A DNA stretch of 64,000 nt, taken from DASPGQ01 sp035457705. GTDB taxonomy: Bacteria > Acidobacteriota > Vicinamibacteria > Marinacidobacterales > SMYC01. The first letter of the stretch is position 1, and each line of letters starts with the position of its first letter. Below are positions 24,156 to 32,313 of this stretch, piece by piece. The notes below the pieces were generated by a model that worked only from the letters and a program-made list of their open reading frames with translations, had not been told where the DNA came from and searched no databases. The DNA lies in assembly GCA_035457705.1 (NCBI GenBank), contig DATIBD010000074.1, positions 86,970-150,969 of the forward strand, written 5' to 3'. The translations under genes and the position numbers were made by a program.

Positions 24156-26344
24156 GGCTCCGCCTGGATTCTCGACTTGAGAGCCGCGATGAGCCGCTTC
24201 ACTTTGGGGATGTCCTCCCGATAGCGCTCGGGCGGCGCGGTCTCGACGAAGCGGTCGAGGTAACTCACCGCCTTCTGAAAGCGGTTCATCTTGGTGAGGA
24301 GAGTTCCCAAGTTGTAGAGGGTGTCGTACTGCCGGGGATCGAGGGTGAGCGAGCGCTCCCAGTTCTCGACGGCCTCCTCCTCCCGGCCGGTGCTCGCGGC
24401 GGCGACACCCAGGCCGTTCCAGGCGGCGGCGAGGCGCGGGTCGATTTCGAGGGCTTTGCGGAGCTCCTTCTCCGCCTCGGCGTAACGGCCCCGGGCGAGG
24501 TGGACGGATCCGAGGTTGCTGTAGGCACTCGCGTAGCTTTCGTCGAGATCGAGGAGCTTCCCGAAGGTCTCGATGGCCTTTTCCGTGCGCCCTTCGTGCG
24601 CGTAAGCGAGGCCGAGGTAGTTGTAGGCCTCGGCGTAGCCCGGGTCTTCCGCGAGAAGGGACTCCAGAATCTCGATGGAAACAGCCGTGTTCTCCGCTTC
24701 CTGCAGGTAGAGGCCGAGGCGAGCCCTCATAGCGATGGTGGAAGCCCCGTTCGCGACGGACGCCTCGAGCGCGGCAATGGCCTCATCCAGAAGGCCCGTC
24801 TCGCGCAGCACATAGGACAGATCGTCGTAGGCCTTGGCCATCGAGGGACGCGCGGTCACGATGGCTCGCAAGAGGCGGATAGCCTCCTCGCTTCGCCCCG
24901 CGAGGTGGGCCGCAAGCGCATCGTCGAGCCGATCGGAGAGCTGAACGAGCCTCTTGGGATCGTCGCCGGGACCGTACGACCGCTTCGACGCCACTGCCCC
25001 CGGGCCCGTGGCGTAACCCAGCGTCTGGAGGCGACGGCGCGTCTCTTCGTCGACCGCGAGCCGGCTTTCTACGACCGCGCCCGCGCTTTCGAGCTCCGCG
25101 AGGCGTGACGACATTTCCTTCACCAAAGCGGGACGCGCGGGGGCGAGGTTCTCGGTCTCGCCCGGATCTGATTCCAGATCGTAAATCTCGGGGATGGGAA
25201 GCTCGATGTACTTGAGATTTTCGCGGTAGAGCCCCGTAAGCGGGGCGAAGCCGCGGTTGAAGTTGAAGGCCAGAGCTTCGAAGTAGCTCTCGCTCCCCGA
25301 GGAACGCTCCAGTCCTTCGAGAAGCGGAACGAGGGAGACTCCCTGTGAGTCAGGGAGGGGCTCGAGCCCCGAGAGCGCCAGAAGGGTGGGCGCCACGTCC
25401 AGAAGACGCACTCTCGAGGACACCCGCCTCGGAGCGAGAACGCCCTCCCAGGAGAAGATCAGCGGAACCCGCAGGGTGGACTCGTAGGCGAACATCCCAT
25501 GGGTGCGCTCGCCGTGCTCGCCGAGCCCTTCACCGTGATCTGAGGTCAAGACCACGAGAGTGTTCTCGATACGGCCTCGCTTCGTAAGCTCCTCGAGGAA
25601 CTTTCCCAGAGCTTCGTCCACGTACGCCACTTCGCCGCGGTAGGGCTCGGAGGCGAACTTGTCCCGGAACCGAGTCGGAGGCTCGTAGGGCGCGTGGGGG
25701 TCGTAGAGATGGATGAAGGCGAACCAGGGTGCGTCCCGCGGCTCGGAGAGCCACTCGAGAGCCGGACCGAGGACGGCGTCCGCACTCCGTTCCGAGATCG
25801 CGAAGTCGGAAAGCGCGCTCGTATCTCCGTAGAAATCGTCGTAGAGCTCGAACCCCTGGTCGAGGCCGAAGCGGGAGTCGAGAGCGAAAGAGCCGACGAA
25901 CGCCGCGGTCCGGTAGCCCGCGGCGCGATAGGCTTCGGTCAGCGTCCGTCTCTTCCCCGAAAGGCGAAAAGAGCCGTTGTCGCGAACGCCGTGGGCAAAG
26001 GGGTAGGCCGCGGTGAAGAGCGAAGCGTGCGAGGGGAGGGTGATGGGGACCTGGGCCACCGCGCGCTCGAAGACAACCCCCGCCTTCGCGAGCGCGTCGA
26101 GCCGCGGCGTTCCCGGGCTCGCGCCGTAGGCTCCGAGATGATCTGCCCGGAGCGTATCGATGCTGATCAGAAGGACGTTGGGCGAGGGTTTCGGCCGGAG
26201 ACTGCCGCCCTGAGAGTAGAGCACTGCGAGGACGACGGCCCCTGCGAGGGCGGCGGCGATACCGATGGGGCGAAACCGCGCCGGTTCCGCTCGCGCCGGA
26301 GCACCGGGTGCACTTCGCTTCTTTTCGCGCCTCCTGGACACCAC
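24152..26344 (-). CDS. Membrane-anchored sulfatase-fold protein with C-terminal TPRs
   Basis: A 730-residue paralogue of the next gene. A basic N-terminus and one membrane helix (GIAAALAGAVVLAVLYS) precede the catalytic fold (VLLISIDTLRADHLGAYGA, FIHLYDPHAPYEPP, LTSDHGEGLGEHGE). Here too the formylglycine site is replaced: QVPITLPSHAS with Thr102. C-terminal TPRs include DPGYAEAYNYLGLAYAHEGR and SYASAYSNLGSVHLARGR. It lies 96 bases behind the TonB receptor and overlaps the following paralogue, so the three may form one unit acting on an envelope or imported substrate. Confidence 0.85.
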   Translation of the reverse strand: MVSRRREKKRSAPGAPARAEPARFRPIGIAAALAGAVVLAVLYSQGGSLRPKPSPNVLLISIDTLRADHLGAYGASPGTPRLDALAKAGVVFERAVAQVPITLPSHASLFTAAYPFAHGVRDNGSFRLSGKRRTLTEAYRAAGYRTAAFVGSFALDSRFGLDQGFELYDDFYGDTSALSDFAISERSADAVLGPALEWLSEPRDAPWFAFIHLYDPHAPYEPPTRFRDKFASEPYRGEVAYVDEALGKFLEELTKRGRIENTLVVLTSDHGEGLGEHGERTHGMFAYESTLRVPLIFSWEGVLAPRRVSSRVRLLDVAPTLLALSGLEPLPDSQGVSLVPLLEGLERSSGSESYFEALAFNFNRGFAPLTGLYRENLKYIELPIPEIYDLESDPGETENLAPARPALVKEMSSRLAELESAGAVVESRLAVDEETRRRLQTLGYATGPGAVASKRSYGPGDDPKRLVQLSDRLDDALAAHLAGRSEEAIRLLRAIVTARPSMAKAYDDLSYVLRETGLLDEAIAALEASVANGASTIAMRARLGLYLQEAENTAVSIEILESLLAEDPGYAEAYNYLGLAYAHEGRTEKAIETFGKLLDLDESYASAYSNLGSVHLARGRYAEAEKELRKALEIDPRLAAAWNGLGVAAASTGREEEAVENWERSLTLDPRQYDTLYNLGTLLTKMNRFQKAVSYLDRFVETAPPERYREDIPKVKRLIAALKSRIQAEP

Positions 26345-26440
26345 TTCATCTTACTCAATTGGTGTTGCTGCGACCCCTGAAGACAAAAGAAGAGCCGGCG
26401 CCCCGAAAGCCGCCGGCTCGATTTCACCCGACGGTGAAGC

Positions 26441-29341
26441 TTACCAGTTGAAGCGCACGCCGAAGCGCACGATGCGCGCCGAGAGAATGTCCTGCACCCG
26501 GTTCGCCGTGGTCAGGTTCTGCCGGCGCTCTCGCCCCAGAACCGTGGGCTCGTTGAACAGGTTGAAGATATCCATCATGGCGCTGAACCTCTGGTTGCCG
26601 AACGTGAACTGCTTCTCGACCCTGAGATCCGCAACCCACAGGTGCTCGAGACGCGTGTCCCCGAGGGTATTGAACAGTACCTCGGCGCGGCCGGCGCCTC
26701 CGGGGCGCGAGGCGGTGCGGAAGGTCTCGGGAAACACGAAGCCTTCGCGTCCGTTCAGCTTGCCCGCGATGTTGATGCCCCACCCTGCCTGGAACATCGC
26801 GTCGAGCTTGAAGTTCCAGCGGGAGTTCATGAAGAAGCCGCTTTTCCCGCTTCCCGAGCTTCCGTAGTAGACCTGCTCGCCGTCGCGGATATCGATGTTG
26901 GTCGGATCGAACACCGCGGCGTCGCTTTCGAAGTACTCCCGGTGATCGGAGAAGGTGAAGCCGGCGTTCATCATCCAGCGATCCGCGAGCCGCTTGGCGG
27001 CGGTGAGCTCGATGCCCTGGAAGCGCTGGTGGTAGTCGGGCCAGTTGGTGATGAAGTCTCCCGTCTTGCTCACTCCTGGGGCGGGCCGGTAATAGGTGAT
27101 GGTCTGCCCCTCGAACGTCTCGGTTGTCGGAACGAAGTCGTCGCGGGTCGTTCCCACCCAGGGCCGATCGATTCCGGAAACTCCTCCGTCGGGGTACCAG
27201 TCGTCCCAGAGCATGTTGGTGAACTTCTTGTAGATGTAGTTGACGCCCACGGAGAACTCCGGCCGGATCTCGCGCTCGAATCCGACGATGAACTCGTCGG
27301 TCACCGGGGCCGAGAGGCTGGTATCGATCTGGTTCGGCGACTCGAGCGAGGTCGGGTTCTCCGGATCGATGTTCGCGTTATAGAGAACCACCGAGGAGTC
27401 GATCTCGTTTCTCTGCACGAACGTGTCGCCGTTCAGGTCGGTCCAGGGGTAGTCGATCTCGGCGTAGAGCCCGGCGTTGATTCGATTGATGATGCCGTAA
27501 AGATCGAGGATGTCGTAATACCGGCCGTAGTTGGCGCGCACGATCGTCTTTCCGTCTCCTGTGAGGTCATAGGTGAACCCCAGGCGGGGGGAGACCGTGT
27601 TCCAGGCATCCAGAGCGTCCGTACCCGCGAAATCGACCGCGGGGAGAAGGTCCGGAGCCACCGTGTTCTCTGGAATCCGAGAGGGGTTGTTCTGCCCGGT
27701 CTGGTAGTCGTAGCGAAGGCCGAGCTTCAGCGTCATGCGGCCCTTGGTGAAAACGTCCTGGATGTGCAGGCCGTGATAGTTCCCTTCGTAGTCGATTGCG
27801 GCCGACCGGAACATCCAGGCTTCCACCGGGACGCCGCCGTCGAACACCGCCCAGGCGTCGCCTCCATAGGTGGTGAAGGAGTCGACGGGAGTCTTCTTGT
27901 ACTGGTATCCGAACTTGAACTCATGGTCGCCGCCTAGCGCGTTCGAAAGGAAGTAGTTGCCGTCGAGGTTTCCCACGTACTGCGGCCGCGTGGTCTGGTA
28001 GTCCAGGTAGGACCGGGCGTAGGCCCCGGTGCTGTAGTCGTAGGTCGTCTGCACGTCCCGGAGGCCGGGGTCCTGATAGTCGAGGGCGAAGCCTCCATCC
28101 ACGTAAGCGAAGCGGCCCGTCATCATGAAGACGGGGCTGAACGTGTGCGAATCCTCGAACTTCCAGACGTAGGCGGGCCCGCTCTGCTTCCAGGTGGTCT
28201 CGATCGGATGCAGGTCGCTTGCGCCCCGGGTGTCGCGCGTCTTGTTGTTGTAGCCGAGGAGGAAGTTGAAGCGGTTGTTTTGCGTCGACTGAAGGTTGAA
28301 CTTGATATTGAAATTACGCAGGAGAGTCGGGTCATCGTTGAGGCAGTTCTTGTCATTCGGGTCGGTGCAGCCCGGCTTCAGGAAGCCGACGACGCCGCGG
28401 TGAATGTCCTGGACGCCGTAGTCTCCCCAGATCCAGGCCTTGTCCCTCACGATGGGGCCGCCCACGTCGAACCCGTAGTCGAGGATGTACTTGATGGGCG
28501 AGCCCGCGCCCGCTCCCTGGGCCTGGAGCTCGGCATCGACGTTCTCGCTCTGGAGCGAGCCGTCGGTACCGTAGAACGCCGCCTGGCCGGAGAAATTGTT
28601 GGTTCCCTGCTTGATGACGAAGCTGATCTGTGTCCCCGACGTCTGCATCGAGGTGTCCTGGCCGCCGGTGGTGATGTTGATCTCGTCGAACGCGCCGAAG
28701 TCGTAGTACATCGGGGTCGCCCCCTGGGCGGCGTTGTCGGTGATGTTGACCCCGTCGTAGTTCCAGATGTTCTGAGTGAACGAGGTCCCGCGGGTGACGA
28801 AGACGGACTGCTGGCCCGATTCGTTCCCGCCCACGTTCTGCCGATCCATCACCATCCCCGGCGTCTGCTCGATGATCACCCAGGGGTCGCGCGCGCTCGG
28901 GATGTTCTCGAGTCGAGCCCGGTCGAACGTCTGAGGAATGCCGGTCTCGCGAACGTCCACGATGGGCGATTCCCCGGACACGGTGATGACCTCGGTGACC
29001 TCGGCGAGGCCGAGCTGGATGCTCACCGTCACCGTGGCGCCCGCATTCAGTATCAGATCTTCGCGGACCACGGTCTGGAACCCGGCGAGCTCGCACTTCA
29101 CGCTGTAGGTTCCGACCGGAAGATCGGCGAAGCGGTAAGCCCCTGTCTCGCTCGAGATCGCGATCTGGGGCTGGAGAAGCTTGGTCCCGGCGAGTGTGAC
29201 GGTGACGCCGGGAAGCATCGCCCCCGTTTGATCCATCACCCTCCCCGCGATCGTCCCCGTATAGACCTGCGCAGTAGCTGTGCCCGCGATCAGGAGGGCC
29301 GCCACCATTATGAGAAATGGAAGTTTACTTTCTTGATTCAT
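26441..29341 (-). CDS. TonB-dependent receptor, Oar-like
   Basis: A 966-residue outer-membrane receptor with AAGGAG seven bases before the ATG. After a signal peptide (LIMVAALLIAGTATAQ) comes a carboxypeptidase-regulatory beta domain (GTIAGRVMDQTGAMLPGVTV to about residue 110), then a plug with TVSGESPIVDVRETGIPQTF and a 22-strand-type barrel rich in aromatic/Asp/Asn strands. It ends RIVRFGVRFNW, a beta-signal with terminal aromatic. No clear TonB box is seen. Oar-like receptors in Acidobacteriota are numerous and of unknown substrate. Sulfatase-fold genes follow. Confidence 0.88.
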   Translation of the reverse strand: MNQESKLPFLIMVAALLIAGTATAQVYTGTIAGRVMDQTGAMLPGVTVTLAGTKLLQPQIAISSETGAYRFADLPVGTYSVKCELAGFQTVVREDLILNAGATVTVSIQLGLAEVTEVITVSGESPIVDVRETGIPQTFDRARLENIPSARDPWVIIEQTPGMVMDRQNVGGNESGQQSVFVTRGTSFTQNIWNYDGVNITDNAAQGATPMYYDFGAFDEINITTGGQDTSMQTSGTQISFVIKQGTNNFSGQAAFYGTDGSLQSENVDAELQAQGAGAGSPIKYILDYGFDVGGPIVRDKAWIWGDYGVQDIHRGVVGFLKPGCTDPNDKNCLNDDPTLLRNFNIKFNLQSTQNNRFNFLLGYNNKTRDTRGASDLHPIETTWKQSGPAYVWKFEDSHTFSPVFMMTGRFAYVDGGFALDYQDPGLRDVQTTYDYSTGAYARSYLDYQTTRPQYVGNLDGNYFLSNALGGDHEFKFGYQYKKTPVDSFTTYGGDAWAVFDGGVPVEAWMFRSAAIDYEGNYHGLHIQDVFTKGRMTLKLGLRYDYQTGQNNPSRIPENTVAPDLLPAVDFAGTDALDAWNTVSPRLGFTYDLTGDGKTIVRANYGRYYDILDLYGIINRINAGLYAEIDYPWTDLNGDTFVQRNEIDSSVVLYNANIDPENPTSLESPNQIDTSLSAPVTDEFIVGFEREIRPEFSVGVNYIYKKFTNMLWDDWYPDGGVSGIDRPWVGTTRDDFVPTTETFEGQTITYYRPAPGVSKTGDFITNWPDYHQRFQGIELTAAKRLADRWMMNAGFTFSDHREYFESDAAVFDPTNIDIRDGEQVYYGSSGSGKSGFFMNSRWNFKLDAMFQAGWGINIAGKLNGREGFVFPETFRTASRPGGAGRAEVLFNTLGDTRLEHLWVADLRVEKQFTFGNQRFSAMMDIFNLFNEPTVLGRERRQNLTTANRVQDILSARIVRFGVRFNW

Positions 29342-29889
29342 TGAGGCACTCCTTGGTTTCTATGGGTTAGACCGAGCAAGAAACATGCCCCAGGGTTTTC
29401 GGGCCTCCAGATCCAGTAAGACATTCAGATTCAATAATTACAGTGGCTGTACTTACCGACCGGAAATTCAATTGAACCGTTGTGATCCGAATTTTTGAGT
29501 TTTTATTCAGTAAATTGGATTGACAAATGGATAATTTGAAGTCCGATCTATTCATGTGTTGGAGCCAGGGAGCACCGACTCTTCCACCGGCGACGGGTGG
29601 AGCTCGACGAGATCTCTGATTCGCAACAACTCTCAGACATCGAACCGCGAAGCTCGGAGCATTTCCCACTCGTCTCCGCAGGCCATGGCGACAATTTTGG
29701 CAATCACCTTGGGCTGGATGGGTGATGAAGGGAAGGACGGAAATTTCCCGCCACAATCACAAAGGCTCGGTCTTGAAGGCCCTCCGGATCAAAATTCTTG
29801 GAAGAGGGGAATGCCGCCCGGACGTTTGCCGCCGGCCTCCGCGCCTGCGACTCGAAGTTATGCTCGAATCTCGTCGGCGACCGTTCCGG
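29342..29889. other. Gene-free gap with an AT-rich promoter region
   Basis: About 550 bases lie between the TonB receptor and penicillin acylase genes. The part from roughly 29420 to 29560 is far richer in A and T than its surroundings (runs such as GAATTTTTGAGTTTTTATTC) and would be the promoter and leader region of the receptor, transcribed leftward. No single -35/-10 pair stands out. The right half, 29560-29889, has only weak frames and no recognised element. Confidence 0.5.
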
Positions 29890-32313
29890 TCACCGATCGG
29901 TCGCTCCCGCGGGCTGGAGCTCGAGTCGACTCTCGGTGACCGACTCGATCTTCTCTCGCGTGTAGAAGAGCGGGAAATATTGATGCTTCACCCAGAGCTC
30001 GAACAAGTCCCGGTAATGGGGGTCGTCTGGATTGCCCGATTGGCCTGGTGAGTTGGTGGCAATGGAGTTGTCCCAGTCGGATGCATCCAGGATGACCCGG
30101 AACGTCGCGCCCGAGGTCTGGTTGTCTCCGCTACCCGTATTGTTCAGCGTCGAGTCATAGCCGCCTCGCGGAGCCGGGCCGACATCGAGCTTCGCCCGCG
30201 TGGGCTCGTCGACCGCTGGACTCAGCGCGTGCTGGATGGCGACGTGCTTGAAATTTTCCTGCCCGTACTGCCAGTTTCGTGTATCAGCCCCGAGCCGCTC
30301 GGTGAGGTCGGAGAGGGCGCCCGAAAGACTCGCCTTCAAGACGGCGTCTCGCCCCGCGATGGGGTCCTCGCCGAAGCGTCCGTCTGGAGCGACCAGCCAG
30401 TCGATGACCCGTTTCTTGTTCAGCCGGCCGATGAGCTCACGGGCCGGCTCGGGAACGACCGTGCTCGCGACCTCGTCGAGCAGACGCCGCTCGAAGCTGA
30501 CGTAGATCGCGGCGGCCACCGATCGTTTGTCGACGACGAAATCCCAGTCGAGGAGCAGGTCCCGTGCTTGCCGCGAGCGCGAGTCGTCGAGCTCCAGCTC
30601 TTTCAGCAGAGGCACAATGCTTCGAGCGGGAATGGAAAGCTCGTCGTGCTGGAAGCTCATCATATCGACGATGGTGAAGCGCCGGCCCGAGGAGAGGAGC
30701 TCGTCCACGCGAAGCCCGCGGATCTCGTCACCCCAGCTCCAGTGAAGTGCCTCGGGATAGGGATAGCCGTCCGGCACCATGAAATTGTTCGCCGTTCCCC
30801 AGTATCCTTTCTCGGGATTCTCGACCCGGGGTAGGGCCGTGATGGGCAAGAACCCATCCCATTCGTAGCGCCCATCCCCGGGAACGGGAACGAGCCCGCT
30901 CCAGTTCGGCCGGATGGGAGATATCCCGACGGCCTGATAGCCGATGTTCTTGTCGACGTCACCCCAGATCATGTTCTCCGCGGGAATGCGGCTGTAGGAG
31001 CACGCTTCGACGAACTCCTCCCAGCTCTTCGCCTGATTCATTCGGAGGCTCGCAAGGTAGGGCGAGTTTCCGATCTCCATCCAGGCAGCGCGCAGCGCGT
31101 AGGCTTTGTGGTGCTCGCGGTCCTCGAAGAGGACGGGGCCGTGGCGTGTGTACTTGAGCTCGACGGTCTCGGGAGACTCCCCCTTGATGGGAATCGCCTC
31201 GCGAAGGATCCGCATCTCCTCCCAGCCCTCGAGGTACCGGTACTGGTTCGGGTCTCGTGGGTTCGTGTCGTATACGTAGAGGTCTTCGTTGTCCTGACCG
31301 AAAACGGTCAGACCCCAACCACCGTATTCGTTGTGTCCGATGGAGATGCCGGGGAGAACGGGCTCACCGCCGCCGATCACGTTCCACCCGGGGGCAACGA
31401 GGTGAACGAAATACCGAAGCGAAGGTACCGCGAGGACACGGTGCGGATCGTTCACGATGTAAGGAAATCCCGTCTGAGTGAAGCGACCGCTCACGACCCA
31501 GTTGTTGCTGCCGATGTCGTCGGTACCGTCTCCCGCCGGCAAAGCTGCCCGCGACACTGTGTCTCGGAGCCGGTCGTGCGATCGGGCATCCGCCCGGTGC
31601 TCGGCCACGATGTCCTCGGGCAGGAACTCGACCGGGCCACGGAAAGCCTGATAGAGCCCCAGAATCTCATCTTTCAAAAGCGAACCGTCGATTGCGGGAT
31701 CGAGCCCGAGCTCGGGCTCGCCCGGCCGATACCAATCGAGCTCTCTCACCTTCTCCGCCCCGATGACGTGCACCGCTTGTCCCGTCCGAAGCTCCGAAGT
31801 GACGTTCGAAAGCAATCCTTGATGTCGGGAGATCACGTCCGCCGCCGTCCAGCGCCGGGGCTCGATGCCGAGGAGCTCGAACTCGATGGGCAATCGAGCG
31901 GGCCCGACCAGCACCTCGTCCACGTAGGCGTTGATGCCTTCTACGAACGCTTCGATGATCGCTTTGCCCCGCGGATGATAATGATTGAGCTCCTGGTCGA
32001 GGTCTTTCCGGAACCGGTGGAGTCGCGTTCCGATGTCGCGCTGGAGCTCGCGCCTGCCGAGGATCTCGGCGACCGTACCCGTCGCTTGACGGCGCCACAT
32101 CTCGAACTGGAACAGGCGGTCGCGCGTCGCCTTGTACCCCTGGGCGAAGAACAGGTCGTGCTCGTTCTGCGCGTAGATGTGCGCCACACCCCAGCGGTCC
32201 GTGAGTATCTCGACCGGCTCGAGGAGGCCGGCGACCGAAAGCGGCTCGGCCGCCGCCAACGGACTGAGGACAAGAAGTGCGAAAAGGACATTCATGAGAG
32301 ATCTCGTTTTCAT
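29890..32313 (-). CDS. Penicillin acylase family N-terminal nucleophile hydrolase
   Basis: The start at 32313 overlaps the stop of the S9 peptidase gene (ATGA); an upstream in-frame ATG is rejected because it lies inside that gene. The 807-residue precursor has a signal peptide (MNVLFALLVLSPLAAA) and WGVAHIYAQNEHDLFFAQGY. Self-cleavage before Ser269 in DDIGSNNWVVSG would create the catalytic N-terminal Ser of the beta chain, and NDPH and WGLTVFGQDNEDLY follow. Family members hydrolyse amides such as acyl-homoserine lactones, penicillins or acyl peptides. Pairing with a secreted S9 peptidase suggests peptide or amide scavenging. The linker before Ser269 contains a short repeat found elsewhere in the window. 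Confidence 0.9.
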   Translation of the reverse strand: MKTRSLMNVLFALLVLSPLAAAEPLSVAGLLEPVEILTDRWGVAHIYAQNEHDLFFAQGYKATRDRLFQFEMWRRQATGTVAEILGRRELQRDIGTRLHRFRKDLDQELNHYHPRGKAIIEAFVEGINAYVDEVLVGPARLPIEFELLGIEPRRWTAADVISRHQGLLSNVTSELRTGQAVHVIGAEKVRELDWYRPGEPELGLDPAIDGSLLKDEILGLYQAFRGPVEFLPEDIVAEHRADARSHDRLRDTVSRAALPAGDGTDDIGSNNWVVSGRFTQTGFPYIVNDPHRVLAVPSLRYFVHLVAPGWNVIGGGEPVLPGISIGHNEYGGWGLTVFGQDNEDLYVYDTNPRDPNQYRYLEGWEEMRILREAIPIKGESPETVELKYTRHGPVLFEDREHHKAYALRAAWMEIGNSPYLASLRMNQAKSWEEFVEACSYSRIPAENMIWGDVDKNIGYQAVGISPIRPNWSGLVPVPGDGRYEWDGFLPITALPRVENPEKGYWGTANNFMVPDGYPYPEALHWSWGDEIRGLRVDELLSSGRRFTIVDMMSFQHDELSIPARSIVPLLKELELDDSRSRQARDLLLDWDFVVDKRSVAAAIYVSFERRLLDEVASTVVPEPARELIGRLNKKRVIDWLVAPDGRFGEDPIAGRDAVLKASLSGALSDLTERLGADTRNWQYGQENFKHVAIQHALSPAVDEPTRAKLDVGPAPRGGYDSTLNNTGSGDNQTSGATFRVILDASDWDNSIATNSPGQSGNPDDPHYRDLFELWVKHQYFPLFYTREKIESVTESRLELQPAGATDR

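Noticed and set aside
22515..24224. 569-codon plus-strand frame
   Set aside because: Shadow of the sulfatase-fold/TPR gene, which has signal, motifs and repeats.
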